Shown piece by piece: positions 11,536 through 24,598 of a stretch of DNA of 64,000 bases. Source of the stretch: Lasiosphaeria ovina (lineage: Eukaryota; Ascomycota; Sordariomycetes; Sordariales; Lasiosphaeriaceae). The stretch spans positions 2,666,001-2,730,000 of the forward strand of contig JAULSN010000007.1 in assembly GCA_033439765.1 (NCBI GenBank). The letters are read 5' to 3'. Both the position numbers and the translations under genes were made by a program. The first letter of the stretch is position 1. Each line of letters starts with the position of its first letter. Below the pieces are notes generated by a model, which saw nothing but the letters and a program-made list of their open reading frames with translations, did not search any database and had not been told where the DNA came from.

Positions 11536-12316
11536 ATGGATCTCGGCGAGCAAAAGACATTGTCCAACCGGCGGAATACAAAGCTGCCTCCTATTCCCAA
11601 AGGTTTGTCTCTTCCGCGCCGCACCGTACGCCCCCCACTGCCCCTTTGTACCACCGTGCGCCTCCCGCGCCCACGCTCTCCTTCCCGTCCTTCTTGAGCT
11701 CCGTCTGCGTCTCCATGGATTAAGCCAAACAAACCTTCGTCTAACACTCTTCCCTGGTGTAGGATTTCGAATCCAGAAGCGTCCTCTGCCACGCCAGTCC
11801 CTCTCACACCTCTCGCGCGATGGAGTCCCAGACGCCGACGGCTACATGCCAGGCCCCCGCGCGTCGCACACAGTGGTCATCAACGTGACGGCCAAGACAC
11901 CATTCATGAGCCTCGTGAAGCGCGTGCGCAAGGCCCTCGAGAACGGGCCGGAGAAGACAAAGGGGCTGTCGCTGGCGACGCGCATGGCGGCACTACAGAC
12001 CGTGCAACGGAACGACAGCAACAACGCCCGGGCAGATGGCGGGTCGGCGTCGTCCGCTGGGTTTCTTTCCGACTCACTTGACGACGTGGTCATGGTCGCC
12101 ACGGGCCGCGCGATCCAGAAGGCGGTCGAGATCGGCGCCTTTTTCACACGCGAGAAAGAGTTGCTGGTGGTGCCGCGCACGCGGTCGCTTGCCGTCATCG
12201 ACGACATTGTCTTGGACGACGACACCCTCAGCGGCGGCGAGGCGGACGGGGAGGACCAGGTCCGTGTACGCAACATCAGCGCTCTCGAGATCGGCATCCG
12301 CTGGCGGTCGTCGTGA
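11536..12316 (+). CDS. POP7: RNase P/MRP subunit Pop7 (Rpp20-like), two exons
   Basis: Exons 11536-11602 and 11763-12316, 206 residues. The intron (11603-11762) has donor GTTTGT, branch CTAAC and acceptor TAG; it joins LPPIPK to GFRIQKRPLP, the basic lead-in typical of fungal Pop7. The Alba-like fold follows: SHTVVINVTAKTPFMSLVKR (about 57-76), then DDVVMVATGRAIQKAVEIGA, and a C-terminal strand ending ALEIGIRWR. Pop7 pairs with Pop6 to bind the P3 arm of RNase P and RNase MRP RNA, acting in tRNA 5' maturation and pre-rRNA processing. Between the Alba elements are longer Ser/Asn and acidic loops than in yeast. The start at 11536 follows from the spliced N-terminus, which is otherwise out of frame. 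Confidence 0.9.
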
Positions 12317-15300
12317 TCGACCGACCTACCAAACCAGTACGACAAGCCTTACTGTCCCATTGGACAACGGCTACCGCTTTCATAAAACATACATTACCCC
12401 ACAAACGGCGGCGGTCTCCGAACAACGAGTATAGCATAACGTGGCTTCTAAAGTGTGACGACAGATGTGAGTGATGCCTGATCTCGAGGCGTTTTGGTTG
12501 GGTCATCCATTTTGACATTTCATCCGTCTCCTAAAAGCCGATATCAAATTGATGTCTTCAACACAAAATGGTATGCATGGCAGCTTGAGCTTGCTGCTAC
12601 ACGGAAAACGGGCGACGGTGCATTTGGAATCAGTTTTGTTGCCAGAACAAATTCGTATGTTCAACCAAAGGGGGGGGGGTTCGCATGTATTTCAAAACAT
12701 TGGACGGCATTTTCTACTAGGTTTTTACCAGGCTGAGAACAGTCACTCAAGATACCCAAGCCTGATCAGAGGGCCTAACAATCATTTATCTGAACAACGG
12801 CTGCAGCTGTGGGTATGTGTCAGTACGAGCCGCACGACCCCTGGTGCCTTATTCCGACGTGAGGATATCGGCTGCTCTGTATGGTCCTGTAGCCACATTA
12901 GATCGGACGATTCTCATCTGCAGCCAATATGCGGTGGTAAGAGCAGAAGACACTAGATTGCGAAAACTCGTGGAGTGACGACAAACAGACTCAACGACCT
13001 GTTGTGGACGTTGACATGCTGCATCCGAAACACTAGCCGCGTCACGTTGTGGTGTTTGGTGATCGTCGTCTCTGTCCTGGCGTTCAGCGTTCAGGCGGCC
13101 TCCACCTAGGCCGGCCGCGCTGATCTGCTCTTTACGGCCTCAGCCGCAGCGGCCAAGAGAAGAGACTGAAGCATTGACAGAGAGGCGGAAACCAGGTCAC
13201 GGAACGAAATGCATTGCTGTAAACCTGCCGAACCTGTTACCTTTGGAGATCTCGAAACAGTGGCCTCCCCGAAGAGAGCGGCATGTCAGGCGAGTTAAAG
13301 GCTACAGGCACCAAGACAGCAGAGACACCTAGGCAGGTTCACTCAACGCGGCCAGATGAATCAAGACATTCGGTTTCACCATTGTTGTACACTGCATGGC
13401 GACTTGACGTTTCGTTCCGGCCGGCCAAGAGCTTTGGGGAGGGACCGCGCAGCGTTTGTGCAAGCCAGCCGTTGCAGATTCTACGTTGGTAGTCAGATCA
13501 GAAAAGACGAAGGGACGAAAAAGCACATTCCCAGCTGAGTCTCAGTCTCGCCGTCTCTTCGATGCGGAGAGCCGCCCCGAAGCCCGGACCTGAAACACGC
13601 GCTCGTTCATTCGTGCGTGCTGGTTGACGGCGAGGCCTGAAGCGCAGGCCTGTTGTGCGGCTATGACTACGGATGCTGCCCCCACGCGTACACGATTTTC
13701 GCCACGTCGCTCCCGGACAAGACGAGTGCGGCAGTGAGTAGAAGACCAAAAAAAACAGGCAGCGGAATAGAGAGAGGCTGTCAGCCGAACACCTCCCTAC
13801 CGGGCCCTAGATCATGAAGCCGCCTGCCCGCGGCGGCTCCAGGCTGACTTTCGTGGAAGAATTCCAAGAGAGATGAGAGATGTCGGGCTCGCGGAACAAT
13901 TTCGGGTCAATCCCACGCCATCACCCATCACGGTAGAGCAATCTGTAGATCGGGAATGCGGTTGTGCCTCGGGTACTGGGAGGTTCAATGCAGCCCGCAT
14001 GAACAACGAGAGAAAAAATGACTCTCGGCTGGGCGTGCATTTTGCGCGAGTCGGCGTGTTTCGGCTTGTCAAGAAGACGTCCACTGTGTGGTTGCTGTGT
14101 CACGATTCACGATTCCATGGAACCCCGCAGAGCAGAGTCCCACACACTGGCCAGACCGTTTTTGATCGCGGGGAGAATGAGGTGCATGGTCCCAACGTGG
14201 GAAGGGTCCTGGGGGGCCCGCCACGACTCCATTTTACAGTCGCACAGGCATTCTGGTTTGCATACCCCAACTGCCCGTTGTTGGCGGAGGCAGCTACCGA
14301 GGGATATGGAACTCGGTGAACGCAAGGGCGGGAGGGTTTCTTCACGAGCACGATGGCTTGATTGCGGCCCCAGTTATTGGTCGGATGGCAGACTGATGGC
14401 TTGATGGCGTCACCGCCGCAGCAAGTTTGCCGTGCGCTGTGGCTGTTAGGTGTTTCAATTTCCTGCATGCTATTGCGCAAGTGGCAGAGCCACTCGTTGA
14501 ACCGCCGCCGGTCCAGCGCGAACACGCGGGAGTCGTGGCTTCATCTCTTTTGCCGTTGGGAGTTTGTCAAACAACGGCGCTGCTGGCCGATTCAAGTCGT
14601 CAGGTTTGCAAGCCGTGTGGATATTTAAGATTCCAAACTTCACACAGAAGTCAAACCTTAAAGCTCTTGTTGGTCCGAAGTTCGAGATTCGAGATTCGAG
14701 ATTCCAGAATGTAACACCAGGACTGGGCGTCCATCGTGGCAGCGTCTATCCTCGCTTAGATCTCCTCCCATTCGCAGTTTAGCTCCCCCTTTGCACGGTC
14801 CACCTCCTCCCGACGCAGGTACCCAGCCGTGCCAGCGTTGGAATGGCGCCGCACGGGTTCCCCCGTCTCAGACAGCAGCCAATTACTGGCGCAGCGCGTT
14901 GGGCACCCTAGTCACGAAAGCAAATTGCACAAATTTCACTATCGCGTGCAGAGAGACGTCCGTCGCCACGGTTGGAACTAGGGAGCGCCGCGAACTATCG
15001 ATCAATTTGCAGTGCTGCGCTGCGCGGCGACATTTAACTAGCAGACGCCTTGTCTACTAAGGTAGACAGTTAACCACTCACGCAGGATCGGAATCCCTAT
15101 TATGTGCCGCCGGGATAATGATCACAGGCCCGACGTCTGAGGCGCGGCCAACTGGGGTGTGTTTTGGATGAATTCGAACCCGGTCACCTGAGTCAGTAAG
15201 TCGGTTCAGGACGGAGGGGTGAGCGAGAAACTGCTGTCCATTGTCCAAGACCGCTGGAAAGGTGTTCCTGGGGAAGTCAATGTGCAAAATGCCTGAATGG

Positions 15301-16338
15301 GGGCCTGTAATTTCCCACATCGAGGTAACCGGTACCTGCGGGAGCGACTGGTTGGCTGGCGATCTGTTCCGGGGAACCGTACTCTCTACCTCGCCCGCCC
15401 GTTCGTCCGTTCGCTTGCTCCTTCCCCCAAAGTGGTCCATCAGCATTGTTAGTGCTCTGCGGACGGATTAGTGACCAACGTAACAGAAGTGCTGGGCGCC
15501 AGCCGTAAAAGTCGGGGGACGGGTGATGGAGCTCGGGCCCCTGCCAACCAGACGATGCAGGAACCATCGACAATCAAAGCGCCAATTGGGTGAAGACGGG
15601 GGAAGGCGCGAGGTACGTACCTTTTATTGCGAAAGACGCCCAGACGAGCCAATCCAAGTGCCCGCTCATTTGCGCTTGGCAGATCAGACCGCAATCTGCG
15701 CCTCTCCCCCAGATATCGTGGCTTGCTTCCTCTTGTTCTCCCTCCCTCTCCTCCTTCACCTCACACCCCAGACCCTACTTCGGACTTCGTTGGCAAAGTT
15801 CACTTCTGGGGTTCTACTCTGCACGTCCAAATCCGACCTTGAGTACTCGAAGTATTCAGTCTGTCATTCTTTCCGACACTCGCTACCTGCGCATCCCCAA
15901 TTCTCACCACATACTCACCACAAATCACATTAACCAGCGCCAAGGCCGCGTGGTATACACGAGCAACGTTAAACACCCGCTTCCAGTTGCACAACACCAA
16001 GCCAACTTGGCCCGCGAAGGAACGACTGCGACAGAGCATCCAACTATTGCATGTTAGGATATCGACGTGGACGTTGACTCGCTTTATCTTGTTAAATATT
16101 GACAGGGAATGCTTTCCAGTGTCATTGGGGTTAGGAACGAAACAACATCTCTTCTGAACGCAGGATCCCGCTCAAAGGACTCTTTTGGCTCGCGATTCCA
16201 GGGCTCAGTATCATCCATCCATCCGAACAATCATCAGCGAGAGGGGAAATAGTATTTGCGACTTGGGTCGCCGGTATACATCCGTCTATCATCAAACCTG
16301 GTCTTCATTCCAGCGTCGTGCCATAAACATCTCCAACA
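12317..16338. other. 4 kb gene-poor region
   Basis: I find no gene here that combines an ATG, coding bias and plausible splice sites. A short GAGATTC triplication is at 14678-14702. The right end (about 15700-16338) is CT/CAA-rich and probably the promoter and long 5' leader of the GPI protein gene at 16339. Confidence 0.55.
14678..14702. repeat. GAGATTC x3 tandem repeat
   Basis: Three adjacent copies of a 7-bp unit lie in intergenic sequence. Confidence 0.75.
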
Positions 16339-16656
16339 ATGCATCTCTCAGCCATCATCACGGCGGCGCTGGTGCCGCTCCTGGCACTTGCCGCCGACCC
16401 GGCCAGCACCGTTACCAGCACCAGCTACACGACCCTCACCAAGACGCTCACCCTGCAGCGAGCTGCGGTTGCGACGTCCTCCGTACCCTACAGCAACAGC
16501 ACTATCACCTCGTTCACTTCCTCGGGCCCTTCGGCAACGCAGTCAAACTCTCTCGCAGCGGCAACCACCTCGACCAAGTCGGGTGCGTCGAGCTTTAACG
16601 CCGCCCACGCCGTGTTCGTGGCTGCTGCCGGTGTGGTTGTTGCTGTGTTCCTCTAA
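16339..16656 (+). CDS. small Ser/Thr-rich GPI-anchored protein
   Basis: Single exon, 105 residues, with start context CAACAATGC. The protein has a signal peptide (MHLSAIITAALVPLLALAA, cleavage likely near residue 19), a central Ser/Thr-rich stretch suited to O-glycosylation, one N-glycosylation sequon in SNST, and a hydrophobic tail AVFVAAAGVVVAVFL preceded by small residues (KSGASS) that fit a GPI omega site. This design is widespread among ascomycete plasma-membrane or wall mannoproteins. No enzymatic domain is present. Its exact role is unknown. It stands alone in a gene-poor stretch with a long pyrimidine-rich leader. Confidence 0.8.
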   Translation: MHLSAIITAALVPLLALAADPASTVTSTSYTTLTKTLTLQRAAVATSSVPYSNSTITSFTSSGPSATQSNSLAAATTSTKSGASSFNAAHAVFVAAAGVVVAVFL

Positions 16657-19600
16657 ACGCCGCTAACCGCGTGCCGGGGACGAACTCATGGGCCGATGAC
16701 TCGCCCACGAGACCGGCTGAGAACCGAGGTGGTCCTCAGCCAACTGCAACCACGAACACTTCGATGCGCACATCATTTCAGCCTTTTCCTTTGTCAGCAC
16801 AGGACGCTTTTCGGGTGGTCAAGTCGAATGGGGTGTTGTTTGTCTCGCCTCGATAGTGTTCTCTTAACGACGAGAACATCAATTCCAAGTCAGATGATAT
16901 CACCTCCCCTTTCGGCAACCAGGATAACGGTTTCGGTGGCCCATGAATACTTGCCAACGGCCACCGTGTCTTGCCAGACCCGACAAGTAACAAAAGTTAT
17001 TCGATTTGCCCCCGCTGTAACGACCTTTAATCTTCTCGTTCTGGGGTTGAAGCGCGCGCGCAGACAGGCGCAGGAGGCGGTTCAAATTGTTTGAGTAATC
17101 TTTGAGAATGCCTCAAAAAAAACCTCCGGCCTGTCTCACTCAGTCTCGACCCCCGCCACCTTGATAATTTCGCTTCGTTCTACCAGCACCACGGCCACGC
17201 GCAAGCCAGGAAGCGCCCGATTTTTCCCCGCTTGCCCGTCATTATCATTATTATTTTCGCCGCTTGCGGCTTCACGCGCAACCCTTGATACCCATCTTCA
17301 TTTTCCTCTTCTTCTTTCCGCGCACGGGGGAGGGAACGGTTCACGCCAACTCTCTTGCGCGCGCGGCCTTCTTTTCGACCTGTTTATAAGAAACGCATGG
17401 GAATCTCGAGCGAAAGCGTGGCTGGTGGCTTTGCTGGCTGGACTTGGAAGGTCGGATCTCGATGGATCTCGACTTTTGGCCTTTTTTTCTTCTTCTCTTC
17501 TCATTTTAGGGCGTTTACCATTTGATGAGGGGATGTGTTTGGTTGGTTGTGGCAAAAGGAGATTTTACACATTCTACCCTTTTTTTTTTCTCCTTGCCAT
17601 TTTTTGTTTTCTTCACGTTTCTGTGCCTGATGACGAAACGAGATGTAATGTGACGCGACGGACAGCAGCGTACTGAACATAACCTTTGGCTTTATTTTTG
17701 GCCCCAACCTCAAAAACCGAAGTTGATACTCCTGCCGCCTTTCTGGGATGTTAAAAAGGGGCTTGGATGTGCAACGGGGAGGGGATGACGATGGGGGATG
17801 AGGGGGACGCAGAGACAGGAGGACGGTGATGATCGATGAAGTTGAAGGAAGCGAGCGTGTGAGGATTGACTGGCGTGTTGGCCGTCACCTATATTTTCGT
17901 TGCCCTGTTTTCCAGTCTTTGTACTTTTCACTTTTCTTCCTCCGGTGCGTCGAGGCTCTAGCATTTTCCCCGTTTCTCTTCGTTAGCATGGTGTCACACA
18001 GTATCTATCTCGCCCTAGTAATTTACTTAATGGATTCGAAATTCTTCTCTATGTTGGCCAAGGGCGACGCCACCGGTTCGCTGGACGGTGTTATGTTACA
18101 CAAGAACTTCCATGACCGGTACTTGCTTTTCGCTTTCGAGGGTGGCAGGCCGAGGTTCGGCTTCTCATGCGGCGCGGACGCACTGCGGATGCGATGGCAC
18201 TTCACCGACCACACACACTTTTTAGGCCCATTGACAGGAACCCAACACCGCTCGGCCCTTGTGTCCACGTGCATTGCATTTGCAGTAGGTACTGCGAGCA
18301 AGTACAGACCCGATGAATGTCAATTTGTCTTTCCCAATTAAACTGCATTCCGGAGAGGTCTTTATCAGCATGGAATGGCACTGTACACTGCACCTGACGT
18401 TCTTTTTGGCTGTACATCGCAAACAGTCTGCCCTGCTGTTGCTCCTTCGCGAGGGGGAATGAATGCCTGCCAATCTAGATTGAGATGTCCCAGCGCGCTG
18501 CGCTGCCGAAATGGTGGCAGTGGCGGGAGGTCCAACTTCAGCGGCACATGGCGAGTTGAGGCTCAATTTACAGGGCAGCTCGTCGCTGCGGTCAGCAGGC
18601 GGGGCAATTGCGCATTCCCTGTAGGCGATCTTTCAAGCCGGATAACCGTCCCGGAAATCGAGGTCGGCTCTCTTCGAACAATATTGTTCCTCGTCGCCAG
18701 AAAGAACGCACATAAAAACAGAGACTCTACTTGACAGACGCAGAAAGACACGACAATCCAAAGATTGATTACTACGAACATTCTCCTCAATTGGTATTTC
18801 GCACAATCATTTCTTCTCCATGGCACCACTCGCAAGCGGCGATCACGGTGAAAAAAAAATAGTAGAATGGGGTTATCAAAAATTCCGGTCCCAATGGCCC
18901 CGAAGGACAATCGATAGTCGGTTGCGCCGCGGTGTGCAATGCAGGCTCCCAACTATGGAGCAGGGGAATCTTGAGCTCCCTGCCCCGAACCAAGGTAAGT
19001 ATGAAGAAGAAAAGGAAAATGGAGGGGGGCAACGCGTTTAAATAGAAGGTGTAGTTGGTACGTGCACGACTACAAAAGTTGGTGGATCCACTACGGCCCA
19101 CTCCACCGGTGGGTCCACCACCCGCTGCCCGCCTGATGCCAAACCGCCTGACTGCAAAGCGGGTCCGCAAACACTGCTGAGCAAAAGAGGAAGAGACGAT
19201 AGAGAGCAATTTTACGGTCGAGATGGAGAGGGGCGAAAATTTCAGTTTTCCTCCTCTCTGCTCCGTCAACCTTGGTCCAGAGACAGCCTGACAGAGCGTG
19301 GCAAAGCTCAGGTCCTGATGTGTAAGACGACCTCGGAAGTGACCATAGCATCACGACCAGGCCATCACAACAAGATACAGAGATTTGTCTCGGCCTAGAA
19401 ATTGCCAAGGTTTTTTTTTCCAAGCCATCCATGCGGAACTAATTGCCTGCGTGATCCAATCCTCGCTCGATATCCCATCATGTTGCGCATCAAACCCTAC
19501 CTAAAAGGCACCCGCCTCAGAACATGCGACCATCACAAGCATCCACATACGCCACACCGCCAGATCGGACTTTCTGAAGCAATACCGCACTTGAACTGGA

Positions 19601-20221
19601 CCTTCTAGAACATGCAACTCCCAGAAGGCACATAGTCAGATAAAGCAGCGCACACTACAACCTTAAGGTTGCCGCCACGACGACGTAATTTGTCCTGAAC
19701 AAATCGATCGATACCGTCTACCTAGAAAGCAAGACAGGTAACTACGATAGTCCGGTACCACAAACAACCTGTGAGAAAGATATCCGCCAAAACCACGGCG
19801 GACAAAGTAGGTAAGAAAAGAAAAAAAAACCACCCAACAAATACGATACAAATGTGCCAATTTTGTTTTGCTCCAACGTTTCCCGAAGACACAGCCACCA
19901 GTAGTCGGTCAGTACATCGTATAACGACAATGGTGGAAAGAAAAACTCGCAAACTCATCAGATCGGACCTCTTGCTCCCAGCCATGGTATCTCTTCATCT
20001 TATCACAATCTGGCCAAAATCGCCATAACCTCATCCCTTCCCATTCCTTCTTTTTTATTTATTTGTTATCATCTTGTTCCCCTGCAAACACTCCTCGCCC
20101 ATCATGAACCTGTATCCCAGACCGGCAGACCTGCAGCCGCTAGTTGGGTCTGGGTATGGAAGGATTGCAGATACCGAGCGTCCGGGCGAGCAACACACAT
20201 ATAAAAAGCCACCCCTACGAA
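16657..20221. other. 3.6 kb gene-poor region
   Basis: Apart from 3' sequence of the upstream GPI gene and of the downstream minus-strand glucanase, this stretch contains T-rich and A-rich tracts and unremarkable open frames. A 171-codon frame at 17826-18341 lacks recognisable domains or coding bias. I annotate nothing here. Confidence 0.55.
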
Positions 20222-22887
20222 TCAAAACCGAAACACAGCCAGAGTGCTGGCAAACGTGGCAAAGTTCTCGTGCCAAAACGCCAAGTCGGCGCCCTCGCGC
20301 GTGACCATGCTGACGCTGCCGACCGTGTTGAGGTTGTAGACGCCGACGGCGGCCGAGTCGCGCTCGACGACGACCGCCGTGGCCGTCGCATTGCCGCCAC
20401 TCTCAGACCCCGTCTCGGACACGGTGACCTCGACGGGGAACGGGCCCACGGAAAAAATGCGCGCCTGGCAGCTCTCGCCCGAGGCGGTGGTGCTGCACGT
20501 CGTGTTGTAGTTGTGGAAGAAGCTGTACAGCCCGGCGCCGAACACGACCACGTTGCGCGACCCCAGCACGCGCAGGCCCCAGGCCATGGCGCACGGCGGC
20601 GGCGGGCCGGTGAGTGCGGCGGCGGCTGCGGCGGCCGCAATGTCAGAGCCGTCGTACCCCGTGTACCCGCGGCAGTCGACGTCAAAGTCGGGGTCCCAGA
20701 GGTCCGTGTTGCGCTGGTAGAAGGGGTAGGGCGCGGGGGGGTTGGGTTGGTAGTAGGGGGTCTCGGTCTGGATCTGGCCCATCCAGACGTCGGACGCGTT
20801 GACCAGCTGGTACTGATAAAGGGCGTGGTGCTCGACGGCGGTGGCGACCAGCCAGACGCGGCTGCCCTCGACCAGCAGGCCGCGACCGGCGAACACGCTG
20901 ATCTGTGTGCTATTGTAATCCTCGAGGTCGTGGTCGGCCACCCACAGCCAGCTGTTCTCGACGTAGAGATTCGCCGCCGTCTTGGTGATGTGGATGCTCA
21001 TGTACGCGGCGACGCAGTCGAGGTCGACAAAGTTGGTCTTGTCGGGCGTCGTTGGACAGTCGGCTAGCTGCAGCCCCGAACCCGCGAAGCCTCCGACGCG
21101 GACGTGCACGTCCCAGAGACCCGAGGGCCGGCCGCCGGCGCTGCATTCGTCCGCTCCTGCAGCCGGGGTGTTGAGGTTGTATTCGATCAACACGGCCCCT
21201 GCGGCTGCTCCCTGCGTCGACACGATGATGTCGCTCATTTCCACCCATCCTATCTCGCCGGGCATGCCGATCTTCACTACTGGGTAGGGGCTGTTCGAGT
21301 CCGAGTACTTCGCCCCAGTGCCCATTATCACGGCCGCTAGAGCCTCGCCGACGATGCGGGTGTTTGCGGGTACATAGACAGTGTCGCTCACTTTGTAGAA
21401 TCCGGCATCGAGAAACGCAATGGCTGAGTTGTTAGTTGACACGGCCAGGAAGAGGCTGTTCAGGGCCGCAGTATCGTCTGTCACCCCGTCTCCAGCCGCA
21501 CCGAAGCCCCGTGCCGACAGAAAAGCTGACGACGGGTGCGATTCGTACTGGGGCTTGGACCTTTCGTAATACTTGTTTCCGATCTTGAGGGATGGCGGCT
21601 GGTAGAAGTAGCTGGGGTTGCGGCCCTCGAAGAGTTCCGGACCTTGCGGTGCGTAAAGATTGCCCTGCAGAAAAAAAAAGTCAGCAAAAGCAAGACCAAG
21701 CCGCAAAAGTCAAACTCACCCTAGCATAGCCCAAGTCGTATACGGTGCCGGAAGGATCTCCAAGAAGGAGGACCTGCTCGCCCGGCCCTTCCAGGACGGT
21801 GGGGACAAATGTGTATTCCACATTCTCGACCATCAGTGAGCCCCTGCCGGTGGTGTTGCCGGGGTTGCGTCCAGTGACCAGCGCCTTTGAGACGTTGATG
21901 AACTTGCTGTCGAGCAGGGTAAGAGACCCGACGTCGGCGGTCGACATGTTGATGCCGACGTCGCAGTTGATGAAGTTGAGCGATTTGTAGGTCCAGCCCC
22001 AGTTCCAGATCTGCAGGATTGCCGTCCTCGACCCGTAAAAGGTCAGGTTCCGCATCGTGTACTGCTGGTTGCCGAAGCGGGCGCCGTACTCGCCGCCGTA
22101 GAAGACGAGATCGTTCATCAGCCCACCGCTGCCCTCTTCCATGAATATGCCTGTGTGGTTGTTCCCCGGCCGGGTCGAGAGCCTGAACACGCAGTTCTGG
22201 ATCGACGTTGCCTGGGCCGACGGCCAGTGGATAGCATTTACCGTGCCGGGGATGTCGGTCGTGTCAAAGACCAGATTGCGGACCTGCCTGAAGAAGACAT
22301 CTGTGCTCTTGAAGTTGAGGACTAGTTGGGTTCTAGTCAGCGAAAAGGGCCCGACGGGGAAATCACGAGGCGGCAACAAGCTACACACAGCCGTTGTCCA
22401 GATAGGGGTCGGCATCCAGGAGCCCATTTGCAGTAGACGGAAAGCTCGACGTTCCTTTGAGGACGGGCATGTCGTTAGGGTCGCCGATGATCTGGGTGTA
22501 ATAATAGTCGACGATGGGGTTGCTGATGAGATACGTGCCGGGCGGGAAGTAAACAACGGCAGGCGTCAAGGTAGATCCGACGCACGAATAGCCGCCACCG
22601 CAGCGACTGCCCGAGCTGATGGCTGCGTTGACGGCCGCGGTGTCGTCGGCGACTGGCCAGAGTTAGAATTCCATTATTATATCACGCCCTGTCCCGTCCA
22701 GGAAAGTTTCGCAGTGACGATTCTTACCTCCATCACCTCTGGCGCCAAAGTCCTGGACGTTCCTAAAGACGGCGTAGCTCTTGTCTGGGTTGAACGAGGC
22801 GCGGCCGCGGTGCTGGATGTCGGCCATCCAAAAGGTCGCCTGGGCGACCGAGGCCACGGCAAGAACAAAGGCGACCAAGAAGCCCAT
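20222..22887 (-). CDS. secreted GH55 exo-beta-1,3-glucanase, four exons
   Basis: Exons 22887-22728, 22652-22389, 22321-21720 and 21664-20222, 822 residues. Introns are 75, 67 and 55 nt; donors GTAAGA, GTGTGT and GTGAGT. A signal peptide (MGFLVAFVLAVASVAQATFW) supports the start at 22887 over an in-frame upstream codon. GH55 enzymes hydrolyse beta-1,3-glucan from non-reducing ends and consist of two right-handed beta-helices. Both helix-start signatures are visible: VQDFGARGDGVADDTAAVNA (about 45-64, the first half ending exactly at intron 1) and ARGFGAAGDGVTDDTAALNS (about 394). Many N-glycosylation sequons occur. An Ala-run followed by GPPPP (about 680) is an unusual low-complexity loop. Likely role: glucan nutrition or wall remodelling. 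The second junction (DNG-F-LNFKSTDVFFRQ) is the least certain. Confidence 0.92.
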
Positions 22888-24598
22888 TGTCGGGGAAGGT
22901 CGGGGAAGGTGTCCAAGAGGCGTCGCACGGCGAACCAAATATGTATGGGATCCTGAAGAGGCCGAGGGTCACGGCAACAAAAAGGGAGAGAACGAGATCG
23001 GCAGTCCCGCAAGACGAAATGGCAAGGTGTTTTGCGCAAAACGATGGAGGACAGTCCGACAATGTGTGTGCGCGCATGTGTGTGGCCTGGGAAGGTACCT
23101 GCGCGAAGCGAGAGGGGTGTGTTTACAAACCGCAGCAAGGACGCGGGGCAATAGGGGTGTTACCGTAGGTACGGGTACCTTACTGTACCGAGTACAGTAT
23201 CGCCTTCCGTCCCATCCCTCCACCTGCGGTCTCCAGGACAGCAAACATGCCCGGCCGCCCCCTCCCGTCGGCAAGGCGCAAGGGCGAAGCCATGGATTTG
23301 GGGCCGGATAGTGGGCAAAGGATGCAGGTACGTATTGAGCAATTTTGCAGAGTGATACGGGCTGGCTTGTCGACTGACAAACGAGACGACCCAAATATCC
23401 CAATACTCAATCCCCTCTCACCGTCGTCGTCATGCTCAGTATATTTCCGTCCCCCCACCATAAGGCTTGCTTCCTCTGGCCGTTGGACGATCGGGCACTG
23501 GACATGGCGAAGTCACGTTGGAAACGCGGTGCACTTGCACACGCACGGCTTTCTGAGTTCTGCAGGTACCCAGGCCATGAGGCAACTCTTGTTTGGCCTG
23601 GTACCCGCTGGGTTGTGGACTTGTTGGTCTGCTGCCCTGGGGGGGTCACGCGTAGATACTTGGTGCAGTACTTCTGGTAAGGTATCTCTGGTAGGCACAC
23701 GGTCCACCGAATATCGATTGATGCGAAATTGTGGCCGACACAAGGATGCCGCGAGCAATGTCAGTCAGCAGACAGGAGATTGCGGGAAACACCTGAAATA
23801 AGCGGCCACCGAAGCCGAGGCACCTTTTGGGGTATCGTGGGACATGCAGGCTCTCTCTGTGTGTGCAGCCGTTTCGAGACTGGTTTTTTTCACGATGGGA
23901 TGGAATGGCTTGACGTCGTGGGGACGCGGCCGACTTATGTAAGTCGGGCAGCGGGCCACGGCCGTTGCACTCGGAGCACAGACCTAGATGTGAGCCCATC
24001 AAGATTTAGCAGGCCTAGCACTTAAATTCGTATAATTCTGTTAGTGTCTGTTTAGGCAGTGTATCCACTCCCTGCCCACCACAACGTCCACTCCATTTTG
24101 CAGCTTCCACGTTCCTAATCTCGACAAACGCTCAAGTTCCATCACTCCCGCCAGTGTCAAGCACCAAAATACTCCGCGGAAGTCACTGAACGTCTAGCTT
24201 CTTCCCCGCTTGCTCGAGAGGTCTCGCCCGCATCAAGTGGTTCGAGGGGCTCGCCTCTGCAGGTGTACTGCACGCATATTCGCCAATTGGGTGCAAGGTC
24301 ACCGACGACGTCTTTGTCGCGAGCCGTGCCCTCCAATCCATGTCCCGCAACCCACATGGATTCCCGTCTCTATTTCTTTCTCGTCCTTCCCGTTTCCTGT
24401 GTGGGCTTCTGGATAGGCTAGGCTCCAAGAACAAAGAAGGCGACCAGGGCCTATAATACTAGCAAATATCTCGTGGCCCGCCTCCCAACCCTGCTCATGT
24501 GTCTTCAAGTGTCTGTCTGTGTCTTGTCATTCTCACAGCCACCTCCTTATGCACCCTCGCCCCCGCCAGGAGTCAGGACCCCAAACACCACTGCCACA
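22888..24598. other. intergenic, glucanase promoter side
   Basis: The left part should contain the GH55 promoter. A 184-codon ATG frame at 23247-23801 has no recognisable domain and a Trp/Cys/His-rich composition untypical of a real protein. I see nothing else. Confidence 0.5.

Noticed and set aside
13873..14319. 148-codon ATG frame
   Set aside because: No recognisable domain, no codon bias, and composition like translated noncoding DNA.
15165..15195. B-box-like GGGTTCGAATTC on the minus strand, possible tRNA
   Set aside because: The flanking bases cannot form a T stem and no acceptor or anticodon arms are found at the right distances.
23247..23801. 184-codon ATG frame upstream of the glucanase
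   Set aside because: Composition rich in Trp, Cys and His with no domain; most likely promoter-side sequence of the GH55 gene.
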